Positions 24,331-32,596 of a stretch of 64,000 bases of DNA are shown here, in pieces. This DNA comes from Streptomyces sp. NRRL F-525 (GTDB taxonomy: Bacteria; Actinomycetota; Actinomycetes; Streptomycetales; Streptomycetaceae): positions 1-64,000 of the forward strand of contig NZ_JNXE01000031.1 of NCBI RefSeq assembly GCF_000716605.1. Direction: 5' to 3'. The position numbers were made by a program, and so were the translations under genes. The notes under the pieces were generated by a model. It searched no databases and was not told the origin of the DNA. It saw nothing but the letters and a program-made list of their open reading frames with translations. Within the stretch, counting starts at the first letter, position 1. Each line of letters starts with the position of its first letter.

Positions 24331-24636
24331 TGTGGAATCTGGCGTAGTCGTGATTCCGGGCCGAGCTGACATCTGCGGTGCGGCTGCCGCCATGAGCGCC
24401 CGGCGAACCGCGCGCTGGCCATGTTCTCGTTCCAGGCCGCTCTCCTCGATCGCCCTCCGAAGTGCAGCCTCACGCGCTTCAATAGCTTGTTGCAGTCTGG
24501 CTCCCTCAGCATCGACGTCAGGGCTCCAGCCACCTATCGGCCCGTGCGCACGAACATGCTCGACGACCCTCAACCGAGCTGAGTACACGCTGAGTTGCAG
24601 AGCGATAAACGCCTGTGGAAGCTCAATGTCGACCAT
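24328..24636 (-). CDS. hypothetical helical protein
   Basis: 102 residues starting at ATG 24636, with AGGAGG eight bases upstream, the best ribosome-binding site in this stretch. It begins V-D-I-E-L-P-Q-A-F-I-A-L-Q. A long charged helix contains A-R-L-Q-Q-A-I-E-A-R-E-A-A-L-R-R-A, which may form a coiled coil. No signal peptide or known domain is seen. Its 3' end touches the right edge of the att-like module, so it probably arrived with the element that used that site. Confidence 0.6.
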   Translation of the reverse strand: MVDIELPQAFIALQLSVYSARLRVVEHVRAHGPIGGWSPDVDAEGARLQQAIEAREAALRRAIEESGLEREHGQRAVRRALMAAAAPQMSARPGITTTPDST

Positions 24637-25009
24637 GTACGGTCCTCCTGCTCAGGGTTAGCTGGCCGAATAGTGACCGAAGTGGCGGCGGACCAGCTGC
24701 TCCAGACCCGTTCGTCGCTGTTCTGAGAGGGGTCGGAGTCCGGTGGCCTACTCGTCGACTCGTGCTTCCGCGGCCTGGCTCCTCCTCTGCTGTGTTCTCC
24801 GTACCAAAAGCGAGGCTGCTCCCAGCACCGCGACTTCCGTGCTGATCGGTAAGGCAATGCTAGGGACGATCGAGGCAGCGAAGGCGACCGCGAGCGTCAC
24901 AAGTCCGAGCGCGATCGTCTAGACGGGTAGGCGGAACCGGTGGTCCGTCGAACCCCCGGTCGTCCGTCGCACCGGGCAGGTCCTCGACGCCTGAGCGGCG
25001 GGGCAGCTC
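24637..25009. other. gene-free stretch
   Basis: No supported gene is seen here. A weak frame near 24830-24920 encodes a hydrophobic stretch but lacks start and length. The stretch ends at the strong terminator of the convergent downstream gene. Confidence 0.35.
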
Positions 25010-25061
25010 CTACGACGACGAAGGGCTCCCGGTGTGTGCCGGGAGCCCTTCGTCGTCGTAG
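25010..25061 (-). terminator. 23-bp perfect terminator hairpin
   Basis: CTACGACGACGAAGGGCTCC (and three more bases) pairs perfectly with its complement around a six-base loop TGTGTG. It follows the Yip1 gene by about 30 bp. Its outer 11 bp (CTACGACGACG) are the same as those of the hairpin at 29998-30051. Confidence 0.85.
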
Positions 25062-25089
25062 CGGAAAAACTGTCGTAGCCGGGGAGTCT

Positions 25090-26037
25090 CTAGAACGTGC
25101 CCAGTTTCACGATCGACAGCAGGGCGATGAGCTGGATCGCCGATGCGCCCAGGGCCTTCGGCCAGGGGAGGTCGTGGGAGCGGCTGACCATCATGGTGAG
25201 GAGGGCGCCGGCTGCTACCCAGGTGGCCCAGCCGAGGGCCTGGACGAAGGTCGCGTCGCCGCCGAAGAACATGGCGAAGACCAGGCGGGGGGCGTCCGTG
25301 AGGGACATGATCAGCATGGAGAGGCCGACCGTGGGCTGCCAGGCCCCGTCGCCGCCGAGCTGGCGGGCCAGGGTGTGGGTGACCACGCCCAGGACGAAGG
25401 ACGACAGCACCATCGCCACGGCCGTGATCAGCACGATCGGGACCGCGTTCGACAGGGTGGCGTTTATGGCGTCCGCGCGGGCGCCGTCGAAACCGAACAC
25501 CGCGAGCAGGCCGTAGAGGAACGTCACGATCAGGGCGGGGCCCCACATCGTGTAGTCCCGCATCTGGAGGAAGGTCTGCTGGGGGGCGAGGACGATGCCT
25601 CTGAGCAGGTCCTTCCAGTGCAGGCGGGGGCCGATCGGGCCCGTGGGGGCCTGGGCCGAGCCCGCGCGGTACGTACCGCCCTGGGTGTACGGGTCCTCCC
25701 CTACGGCGAAGGCCTGGGTGCTGCCCGGGTTGTTCGCCGCGTACGGGTCCGGGGTGCCCGGGTGGGCGCCCTGTCCGTACCCGCCGCCGTCGCCGAAGTA
25801 CTCCGGCTCGTCGCCGTAGGCGCCGTTGCCGCCGTGCCCCTGGGACCACTGCCGGCCGCCGCCCGCGGGGCTTCCGTACTGCGGTTGCTGCTGCGGGTAC
25901 GGCTGCGGGGCCGCGGGGTAGCCGTACGGCTGTCCCTGCGGCGCAGGGGGTGCCTGCTGCCCGTACGGAGGTTGTTGAGGGCGCGCTTGCGGGGCCCTGC
26001 CGTCCCGGCCGCCGCGTCCGATCCTGAATCCAGCCAC
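25090..26037 (-). CDS. Yip1-domain membrane protein
   Basis: 315 residues from GTG 26037. Homologues in Streptomyces begin at this point with A-G-F-R-I-G-R-G, although the frame is open to 26118. The first 140 residues are disordered, rich in Pro, Gln, Gly and Tyr. The C-terminal 170 residues hold five hydrophobic helices in the Yip1 pattern, opening with P-Q-Q-T-F-L-Q-M-R-D-Y. Bacterial Yip1 proteins have no agreed function; the low-complexity cytoplasmic arm suggests interaction with other envelope proteins. The gene is followed by a strong terminator. Confidence 0.82.
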   Translation of the reverse strand: MAGFRIGRGGRDGRAPQARPQQPPYGQQAPPAPQGQPYGYPAAPQPYPQQQPQYGSPAGGGRQWSQGHGGNGAYGDEPEYFGDGGGYGQGAHPGTPDPYAANNPGSTQAFAVGEDPYTQGGTYRAGSAQAPTGPIGPRLHWKDLLRGIVLAPQQTFLQMRDYTMWGPALIVTFLYGLLAVFGFDGARADAINATLSNAVPIVLITAVAMVLSSFVLGVVTHTLARQLGGDGAWQPTVGLSMLIMSLTDAPRLVFAMFFGGDATFVQALGWATWVAAGALLTMMVSRSHDLPWPKALGASAIQLIALLSIVKLGTF

Positions 26038-26154
26038 GTCATCGAACGTACCTGGTTCCAGGGAGACACGTGTCGGGCCGGGGGCTCTGGGTGGGGCTTT
26101 GCTGCCGAGCTGTGACATCCCCTAAGGGGCGCGTAAGGGGGCCTTCAGGGGGCC

Positions 26155-26197
26155 CGCTTACGGGAACGCCGGGTGTGCTCTGGCGTTCCCGTAAGCG
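26155..26197 (-). terminator. terminator after the FG-GAP gene
   Basis: CGCTTACGGGAACGCC and GGCGTTCCCGTAAGCG form a perfect 16-bp stem with an eleven-base loop directly after the stop codon at 26207. It separates the FG-GAP gene from the Yip1 gene on the same strand. Confidence 0.8.
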
Positions 26198-26206
26198 ATG
26201 TGGGTG

Positions 26207-27691
26207 CTAGTCGGCGAACAGGGCGCCGAACTGCGGTGTGCCCGTGGTCGATACGCCCGAGGTGCTCGGGGAGATCGTGCGGGCGCCGGTGGTGGTGATC
26301 TTCGTGCCGTTGGAGGGGAGGTAGGTGACCGCGCCGTTGCCGTCGTTCTCGTACGAGCCGACGAGCAGGTCCGCCTTGCCGTCGCCGGTGACGTCGTCGA
26401 GCTTGACGTCGGCGCCGAAGAGGTCGTTCTTCTCGTCCGCGCCGGGGACGCCGGCCGTGCTCTGGGCGAAGGACTGGACGCCGGTGGTGGTGTTCACGCC
26501 GGTCGCGGAGCCGTAGACGACCGTGACCATGCCGGCGTTGGTGGCGGCGCCGAGGTCCTCGTTCGGGGCGGAGACGACGACGTCCTGGTAGCCGTCGCCG
26601 TTGACGTCGCCGAGGTCCAGGTCCCAGCCGAAGGCGTCGCCCTTCTCCGAACTGCCGGGTATGTTCCCGGAGTTCTGGGTGATGCCCGTGGTGGAGGCGG
26701 GGCCGGACGCGGAGCCGTAGGTGATGTTGACCTTGCCGCCGTTCGCCGAGTCCGGGACGGTCGTACCGTCGCCGGTCGTGGCGTCCCAGCCGGCGCCGGT
26801 GACGATGTCGCCGTAACCGTCGCCGTTGATGTCGCCGATGCCGGTGACGATGCCGGCCTTCAGGGTCTTCACGCCGGCGATGCTTAGGCCGCTCGCGGCG
26901 CCGGGCACGTAGTAGTTGGTGTTCCAGCCGTTGGACGTCTGCGTCTCGAAGCCGTCGACCACGAGGTCGGTGCGGCCGTCGCCGTTCACGTCGCCGGCTG
27001 TCAGGTGCTCCGGGCCGTACGGGAAGCCGGTCGTGCCGGAGTGGATCGGGGGCTTGATCGTGTAACGGCCGCCGGGCTTGCCGGTGGTGCTGCTGAAGCC
27101 GCCCTTGTAGACGTAGATCGTGGCGGACGTGCTGCCGACCGCGAGGTCTGCCTTGCCGTCGCCGTCGAAGTCGCCCGCGGCCAGGGTCTGGCCCCAGTTG
27201 TCGTGGCCGGACACGGCCGGGTCCGGGACGTCGCTGCTCTTGCCGGTGAGGCCGCTCTTGGAGCCCCACAGGATTGCGAGCGCGCCGCCGTCGGTGTCGG
27301 TGCCGACCTTCTCGTGCGGCGAGGACACGGCCAGGTCGTCGTAGCCGTCGCCGTTGAAGTCGGCGTACGCCGTGGTGTAGCCGAAGTAGTCGCCCTTCTC
27401 GGCGGTGCCGGGGACGTTGCCGGAGTTCTGGCTCAGCGTCGAACGCTTCGCGGACGATACGCCGGTGGCGGTGCCGTACAGCGCGACGACCTGGCCCGCG
27501 TCGGCCTTGCCGGTGACGTACGCGCCGGGCGCGGAGACTACGGCGTCGCCGATTCCGTCGCCGTTGAAGTCGGCCTTCGCGACCTTGAAGGAGTCGGCGG
27601 CGGTGGCTGTCGTCGCGGAGAGCGTGAGCAGGCCGCCTGTCAGGGCGGCTGCGGCGGCTGTTGCGAGGGTGAGGCGCAGGTGTTGCTGCAT
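26207..27691 (-). CDS. secreted FG-GAP (integrin-alpha-like) repeat protein
   Basis: 494 residues from ATG 27691, which has GGAGA eight bases upstream. A Sec signal peptide covers about residues 1-33 (basic start, L-T-G-G-L-L-T-L core, A-T-A-A end). The mature part is a seven-blade beta propeller. Seven calcium-loop motifs of the form D-x-N/D-G-D-G-x-x-D are visible (D-F-N-G-D-G-I-G-D, D-F-D-G-D-G-K-A-D, D-I-N-G-D-G-Y-G-D and others). Such proteins are exported and may bind glycans or surfaces. The long 5' region carries a tandem 10-bp repeat. Confidence 0.88.
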   Translation of the reverse strand: MQQHLRLTLATAAAAALTGGLLTLSATTATAADSFKVAKADFNGDGIGDAVVSAPGAYVTGKADAGQVVALYGTATGVSSAKRSTLSQNSGNVPGTAEKGDYFGYTTAYADFNGDGYDDLAVSSPHEKVGTDTDGGALAILWGSKSGLTGKSSDVPDPAVSGHDNWGQTLAAGDFDGDGKADLAVGSTSATIYVYKGGFSSTTGKPGGRYTIKPPIHSGTTGFPYGPEHLTAGDVNGDGRTDLVVDGFETQTSNGWNTNYYVPGAASGLSIAGVKTLKAGIVTGIGDINGDGYGDIVTGAGWDATTGDGTTVPDSANGGKVNITYGSASGPASTTGITQNSGNIPGSSEKGDAFGWDLDLGDVNGDGYQDVVVSAPNEDLGAATNAGMVTVVYGSATGVNTTTGVQSFAQSTAGVPGADEKNDLFGADVKLDDVTGDGKADLLVGSYENDGNGAVTYLPSNGTKITTTGARTISPSTSGVSTTGTPQFGALFAD

Positions 27692-27744
27692 GCGGGGTCT
27701 CCTGCGGCATGCGGGGGATGCGTGGCGGGCATCCGCGTCGGTGA

Positions 27745-27790
27745 GGTGTTGAGGGGTGTTGAGGGGTGTTGAGGGGTGTTGAGGGGTGTC
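27745..27790. repeat. tandem 10-bp repeat in the FG-GAP leader
   Basis: The unit GGTGTTGAGG is repeated about four and a half times head to tail, 55 bp upstream of the FG-GAP start. Such short perfect repeats can expand or contract by slippage and may alter leader length or expression. It is not a CRISPR, since there are no spacers. Confidence 0.8.
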
Positions 27791-28067
27791 GCGGGGTGCG
27801 TGCCGTCCGTGTTTGCCTGGAGTTGTTCTTGGCTTCACGGGTGGTTGGCGATCAAGAGACCTGTGATGGTGCGTAAGGGTTGTGCATGGGCTCGGTAAAA
27901 CTCTGAGGTGACTGTGCTGGCAAGTGCGGGTTGGGCCGCCCGCTTCTTGTCAGTGTCGGGATTGCGGGAGCCGAGTAAAGGGCGCTCCCTGCGGTCGCGT
28001 CGCCTGCGGCGATGGCCCTGCGGGCCACAGCACGCCGGGTGGGCTTAGCGGCCAACCCTCGGTGGGT
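27791..28067. other. gene-free region upstream of the FG-GAP gene
   Basis: Together with the tandem repeat and the large inverted repeat, this fills the 484 bp between the FG-GAP and aminoglycoside-phosphotransferase-like genes. No coding frame with a plausible start was found. The promoter of the FG-GAP gene should lie here. Confidence 0.35.
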
Positions 28068-28146
28068 GGTTGCTGGAAGCCGGGGGGATTTCTAACCAGT
28101 CATCTGTTGTGACAGTGGTTAGATTTACCCCCGGCTTGCAGCAACC
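28068..28146. repeat. large imperfect inverted repeat
   Basis: Two 31-bp arms (28068-28098 and 28116-28146) beginning GGTTGCTG and ending CTAACCA pair with about four mismatches around a 17-base centre, which itself contains GTCA...TGAC. The arm is too long for an ordinary terminator, although it lies just after the phosphotransferase gene. It could be a miniature mobile element or an interspersed palindrome. Confidence 0.65.
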
Positions 28147-28175
28147 CCTAGCCGTGAGCCGGGCGGTGGGCGGGT

Positions 28176-28952
28176 TCACATTCGGGATTTGAGTACGTCT
28201 ACCTCGCAACCCGGTGCGAAGGGGTCGCAGCCGTGGTCGGTTAGCCACCGGATCACGAGCAGGCTGCGCAGGGACCACCAGGCTCGGATGACGTCGAGGT
28301 CGGGGTCGAGGTCTGTGCCGTAGCCGGTGATGACGTCGGGGAGGTGTTTCTCGTGTCCGAGTGTGAAGGTGGCTAGGTCGTAGAGGGGGTCGCCCGGGCC
28401 GGCCTCGGACCAGTCGATGATGCCGGTGACCTCGTTGGCGTCGTCGACGAAGATGTGTGCGATCTGCAGGTCGCCGTGGGTGAACGTCGGAGTCCAGGGG
28501 CGGAGTGCGGCTTCGGCTACCTGGCGGTTGCGGGTGACGAGGGCGGCGGGCAGGACGTCGTTCGACACCAACTGCTCGCATTCGGCGTCTAGTTCAGCTG
28601 TCAGTTCCTCTAGGGGCTTTCCCCGGGCGGGCCAGGGCGGCAGGGGGGCTTCGTGCAGTTTTCGGATGGCGGCGCCCGCCGCGGCCCAGGCCGCCGGTGA
28701 GTCTGTCGACGGGCCGCCGAGGCGTCCTAGCGTCGTTCCCGGGAGTGCGGCGAGCGCGAGGACGGGCGGCTTGCGCCACAGGATCTCCGGGGTCGGGACC
28801 GGGACCAGGGCCATCGCCTCGACCTCGGCGTCCAGGCGCGCCTGATCCGCGTCCACCTTCAAGAACACGTCACCTACGCGCAGAGTCGCCCGCTCGGAGT
28901 GTGCGACAACGACCTTGACCTCGTTCTCGACCTCGACCTCGACCTCATCCAT
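28176..28952 (-). CDS. APH-family phosphotransferase
   Basis: 258 residues with an aminoglycoside-phosphotransferase/choline-kinase fold: a short N-lobe with F-L-K-V (ATP lysine), the catalytic loop T-H-G-D-L-Q-I-A-H-I-F (about 158-168) and the metal site I-I-D-W-S-E-A-G-P-G-D-P (about 177-188). It will phosphorylate a small hydroxylated substrate in the cytoplasm. The substrate cannot be read, and most chromosomal members are not resistance genes. The start M-D-E-V-E-V-E-V-E-N is encoded by a short GAGGTC repeat. It stands alone on its strand. Confidence 0.82.
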   Translation of the reverse strand: MDEVEVEVENEVKVVVAHSERATLRVGDVFLKVDADQARLDAEVEAMALVPVPTPEILWRKPPVLALAALPGTTLGRLGGPSTDSPAAWAAAGAAIRKLHEAPLPPWPARGKPLEELTAELDAECEQLVSNDVLPAALVTRNRQVAEAALRPWTPTFTHGDLQIAHIFVDDANEVTGIIDWSEAGPGDPLYDLATFTLGHEKHLPDVITGYGTDLDPDLDVIRAWWSLRSLLVIRWLTDHGCDPFAPGCEVDVLKSRM

Positions 28953-29000
28953 GGGCCAGCAGTATTCCGGGGGCGGTCGACTGCGTCCCTACGTGTTCTC

Positions 29001-29432
29001 TTACGGCGTGCAGACGTCCTTGAGTTGGGTTGCCGCCGCGTCGATCTTGCTGGAGTCGGGGTTCGTGTCGCCGTTCAGGATGGACTTGTTGTAGTCGGAG
29101 ATTGCCTTGTTGAGGTTGTCGACCGCCTTGTCGACCTTGGTGTTGTTCGAGTCCGCGTCGATCCTGGCGAGGGATTCGTGGGTCCGGGTCGGGTCTACCG
29201 CCGCGTCGTGGATCGCCTTGAGGCTGTCGGAGATCGTGTCCCAGTTCTGCAGGCAGTTCAGGGAGTTGGAGACGTCCGAGGTGTTGGAGGGGTCGGTCGG
29301 GTCGGTCGGGTCGCAGGCCGTCAGTAGTCCGGCTGTGAGGGCTATGGCCGCGGCCGTGGTGGCGAGGGTGGCCGTACGGCGGAGGCGGATGCGGTCGCGG
29401 ATGCGGTGGCGGTTCGCGGGCTTGGAGGGCAT
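29001..29432 (-). CDS. small secreted lipoprotein
   Basis: 143 residues from ATG 29432 with GAAGGA upstream. A strongly basic N-terminus (eight Arg/Lys in the first 20) is followed by a hydrophobic core and a lipobox L-L-T-A-C at about residue 40, so the mature protein is lipid-anchored outside the membrane. After the cysteine comes D-P-T-D-P-T-D-P-S, then a helical domain of about 90 residues with a cysteine near each end. Function is unknown. It lies 44 bp after the membrane protein gene on the same strand and probably shares its transcript. Confidence 0.75.
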   Translation of the reverse strand: MPSKPANRHRIRDRIRLRRTATLATTAAAIALTAGLLTACDPTDPTDPSNTSDVSNSLNCLQNWDTISDSLKAIHDAAVDPTRTHESLARIDADSNNTKVDKAVDNLNKAISDYNKSILNGDTNPDSSKIDAAATQLKDVCTP

Positions 29433-29476
29433 GGCTGGGTCCTTCGGGGTTAGTTCCGGGTGAGGGGGCTGCGGGG

Positions 29477-29878
29477 TCAGGCCCAGGGCTCTTCCACGCG
29501 TGCCTTGGCGGCCGACTCGCGGCGGCCCGTTATCAGGCCGCCCGCCGCGCCCAGGGAGACCAGGCCCATTCCGGCCGCGGTCGCGATGCCCTTGACGCCG
29601 TCCATGGAGAGGTAGCAGAACGCGGCCACACCGCCGTTGAAGAGGAACAGGAACCACAGCGTCGACCGCTTCGACAGGAACGCCTTGATCTTCGGCTTCT
29701 TCGCGATGCGCGAACCGGCCAGGAGCGAGACGGCGATACCGGTGTAGGTGGCCGCGCTCTTCGCGGTGCCGTCCAGCACTGCCCCGGAGGCCGTGCTCGC
29801 GGCGAGGCCGCCGACGAAGAACGACCACAGCAGCAGGTTGGCGACGAACGACTTCACGGTGGCGAGCAGCGACTTCAC
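29477..29878 (-). CDS. hypothetical membrane protein
   Basis: 133 residues. Four hydrophobic segments are seen (about 8-30, 42-55, 72-92 and 96-115), separated by a basic loop K-K-P-K-I-K-A-F-L-S-K-R. The first segment is not a clear cleavable signal. I do not recognise a family. It precedes the lipoprotein gene on the same strand, which suggests an envelope pair. Confidence 0.65.
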   Translation of the reverse strand: MKSLLATVKSFVANLLLWSFFVGGLAASTASGAVLDGTAKSAATYTGIAVSLLAGSRIAKKPKIKAFLSKRSTLWFLFLFNGGVAAFCYLSMDGVKGIATAAGMGLVSLGAAGGLITGRRESAAKARVEEPWA

Positions 29879-29997
29879 GGGATGTCCTCGGGGAGGTGTA
29901 GGGGGCTTGCTCTCTGCCCTCCACGATTCCGTCGCGCGCTCGCCGTCACGAGGGACCGCTCTCCCGGATACGAGGTGTAGCCCGCTACACCCCCTCC

Positions 29998-30051
29998 CGC
30001 TACGACGACGCCCCGCACCCTTCAGCGAGGGTGCGGGGCGTCGTCGTAGCG
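29998..30051 (-). terminator. 24-bp perfect terminator hairpin
   Basis: CGCTACGACGACGCCCCGCA (and four more bases) pairs perfectly with its complement around a six-base loop TCAGCG. It lies 13 bp after the stop of the Fe-S reductase gene on the minus strand. Its stem ends share CTACGACGACG with the hairpin at 25010. Confidence 0.88.
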
Positions 30052-30064
30052 GACTTGCCGGTTG

Positions 30065-32356
30065 TCACTTCACCGGCTGGGGCTCCGGGGCGTTCTCCGG
30101 TTCCGAGGTGCCTGCCGGGGGTTCGTCGTCGGTCGGCTTCCTGACCGAGTCGAGGAGGAGCTGGGCCACGTCGACCACCTGGATCGATTCCTTGGCCTTG
30201 CCTTCGTTCTTCTTGCCGTTGACCGAGTCGGTCAGCATCACGAGGCAGAAGGGGCAGGCCGTTGAGACGATGTCCGGGTTCAGGGAGAGGGCTTCGTCTA
30301 CGCGCTCGTTGTTGATGCGCTTGCCGATGCGCTCTTCCATCCACATGCGCGCACCGCCGGCACCGCAGCAGAAGCCGCGTTCCTTGTGGCGGTGCATCTC
30401 CTCGTTGCGCAGGCCGGGGACGCTGGCGATGATCTCGCGCGGGGGCGTGTAGATCTTGTTGTGGCGGCCCAGGTAGCAGGGGTCGTGGTACGTGATGATG
30501 CCCTCGACCGGGGTCACCGGGACCAACTTGCCCTCGTCCACGAGGTGTTGGAGCAGCTGGGTGTGGTGGATGACCTCGTAGTCGCCGCCGAGCTGCGGGT
30601 ACTCGTTGCCGATCGTGTTCAGGCAGTGCGGGCAGGTCGCGACGATCTTCTTTGCCGACTTGGGCTTCGCGGACTCGGCGACCACCTTGCCGTCGTCGTC
30701 CAACTCCTCGCCGAACGCCATGTTCAGGGCCATGACGTTCTCCATGCCGAGCTCCTGGAACAGGGGTTCGTTGCCGAGCCTCCGTGCCGAGTCGCCCGTG
30801 CACTTCTCGTCGCCGCCCATGATCGCGAACTTCACGCCCGCGATGTGGAGGAGTTCCGCGAAGGCCTTCGTCGTCTTCTTGGCGCGGTCCTCCAGGGCGC
30901 CTGCGCAGCCGACCCAGTACAGGTACTCGACCTCGGTCAGGTCCTCGATGTCCTGGCCGACGACCGGGACCTCGAACTCGACCTCCTTGAGCCACTCCAG
31001 GCGCTGCTTCTTCGCCAGGCCCCAGGGGTTGCCCTTCTTCTCCAGGTTCTTGAGCATCGTGCCCGCCTCGGACGGGAACGCGCTCTCGATCATCACCTGG
31101 TAGCGGCGCATGTCGACGATGTGGTCGACGTGCTCGATGTCGACCGGGCACTGCTCGACGCAGGCGCCGCAGGTGGTGCAGGACCACAGGACGTCGGGGT
31201 CGATCACGCCGTTCTCTTCGAAGGTGCCGATCAGCGGGCGCTCGGCCTCCGCCAGAGCCGCCGCGGGGACGTCCTTCAGTTGCTCCTCGGTCGCCTTCTC
31301 CTCGCCCTCCATCGACTTGCCGCCGCCCGCCAGCAGGTACGGGGCCTTGGCGTGCGCGTGGTCGCGGAGGGACATGATCAGGAGCTTGGGGGAGAGCGGC
31401 TTGCCGGTGTTCCAGGCCGGGCACTGCGACTGGCAGCGGCCGCACTCCGTGCACGTGGAGAAGTCCAGCAGGCCCTTCCAGGAGAACTGCTCGACCTGGG
31501 AGACGCCGAAGACGTCGTCGTCGCCCGGGTCGGTGAAGTCGATCGGCTCGCCGCCCGACGTCATCGGGAGCAGGGCGCCGAGCGAGGTCTCGCCGGTCGC
31601 GTTGCGCTTGAACCAGATGTTCGGGAACGCCAGGAAACGGTGCCAGGCCACGCCCATGTCCGTCTTCAGGGCGACCGTGATCATCCAGATGAAGGAGGTC
31701 GCGATCTTCACGCCGGCGAAGAGGTACGTGAGGTTCTGGAGCGTGGAGACGTCCAGGTGGCGCAGGGCCGAGACCACCGGGTACGAGATGAAGAAGGAGG
31801 CCTCGTAGGCGTCCACGTGGTGCTGGGCGCCCTCGAGCGCGTGCAGCATGAAGATGCAGACGCCGACGATGAGGATGACGGCCTCGACGAAGTACGCCTG
31901 GCCGAAGTTCGAGCCCGCGAAGCGGGACTTGCGGCCCGGCTTGTTCGGCTTGCTCAGCTGGCGGATCACGATCAGGGCGAGGATGCCGAGGACCGTCATC
32001 GTGCCGATGAACTCGACGAAGACGTTGTACGGCGCCCATTCGCCGATGACCGGCAGCAGCCAGTCGGCCTGGAAGAGCTGGCCGATGGCGTTGACGATCG
32101 TCAGCAGCAGCGAGAAGAAGCCCACCGCCACGAACCAGTGCGCGACGCCGACGACACCCCAGCGGTTCATCCGGGTGTGGCCGAGGAACTCCTTGGCCAC
32201 GGTGACGGTGCGCTGGACGGGCTCGTCGGTGCGGGTGCCCTTGGGCACGTTCTGGCCGAGTCGCATGAAGGTGTAGATCTGCAGGACGGCGCGGGCGAAC
32301 AGCGCCACACCGACCACGATCAGTACCAGCGACACGATGATCGCGGCGAGTTGCAT
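30065..32356 (-). CDS. membrane Fe-S reductase with CCG domains
   Basis: 763 residues. The N-terminal 270 residues contain about six membrane helices like a cytochrome-b-type (NarI-like) anchor. Two [4Fe-4S] binding sites follow: C-T-E-C-G-R-C-Q-S-Q-C near residue 300 and C-T-T-C-G-A-C-V-E-Q-C near 393. Two cysteine-rich CCG domains end the protein (V-G-C-A-G near 482 and C-C-G-A-G-G near 663). This is the heterodisulfide-reductase/glycolate-oxidase GlcF-type electron-transfer architecture. It probably passes electrons between an unknown cytoplasmic donor and quinone. It is conserved in actinomycetes but not assigned a reaction. The final 40 residues are acidic and proline-rich. Confidence 0.87.
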   Translation of the reverse strand: MQLAAIIVSLVLIVVGVALFARAVLQIYTFMRLGQNVPKGTRTDEPVQRTVTVAKEFLGHTRMNRWGVVGVAHWFVAVGFFSLLLTIVNAIGQLFQADWLLPVIGEWAPYNVFVEFIGTMTVLGILALIVIRQLSKPNKPGRKSRFAGSNFGQAYFVEAVILIVGVCIFMLHALEGAQHHVDAYEASFFISYPVVSALRHLDVSTLQNLTYLFAGVKIATSFIWMITVALKTDMGVAWHRFLAFPNIWFKRNATGETSLGALLPMTSGGEPIDFTDPGDDDVFGVSQVEQFSWKGLLDFSTCTECGRCQSQCPAWNTGKPLSPKLLIMSLRDHAHAKAPYLLAGGGKSMEGEEKATEEQLKDVPAAALAEAERPLIGTFEENGVIDPDVLWSCTTCGACVEQCPVDIEHVDHIVDMRRYQVMIESAFPSEAGTMLKNLEKKGNPWGLAKKQRLEWLKEVEFEVPVVGQDIEDLTEVEYLYWVGCAGALEDRAKKTTKAFAELLHIAGVKFAIMGGDEKCTGDSARRLGNEPLFQELGMENVMALNMAFGEELDDDGKVVAESAKPKSAKKIVATCPHCLNTIGNEYPQLGGDYEVIHHTQLLQHLVDEGKLVPVTPVEGIITYHDPCYLGRHNKIYTPPREIIASVPGLRNEEMHRHKERGFCCGAGGARMWMEERIGKRINNERVDEALSLNPDIVSTACPFCLVMLTDSVNGKKNEGKAKESIQVVDVAQLLLDSVRKPTDDEPPAGTSEPENAPEPQPVK

Positions 32357-32596
32357 TTCAGGGCTCCTCGGGCCTGCGAGGGGTCATGGCATCACCGCTC
32401 AGCACATTACTAAGCGGTAACTTAATCGGTTCGACCGAGACTACCCCTATCTTGCGTCGCACTGTAGCCAGCCGTGCGGTGATGTGTGTCGCTGAGGGTT
32501 GCCTAAAAAGACCTGCTCCGGGCTTGTTCCCAAGCTTGTTACGGTCTGATCGTGTTATTCGTACTGAATTGGTACATTTGCGTCTAATTTGGATCC

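Noticed and set aside
24194..24661. Plus-strand open frame of 155 codons over the second tRNA-Pro module
   Set aside because: Its first part is the att-like repeat and its remainder is antisense to a gene with a much better start. The same phrase in the frame at 3455-3862 reflects the DNA repeat, not a shared protein.
27745..27790. CRISPR-like repeat
   Set aside because: The units are contiguous 10-mers without spacers, and no cas gene is in the window.
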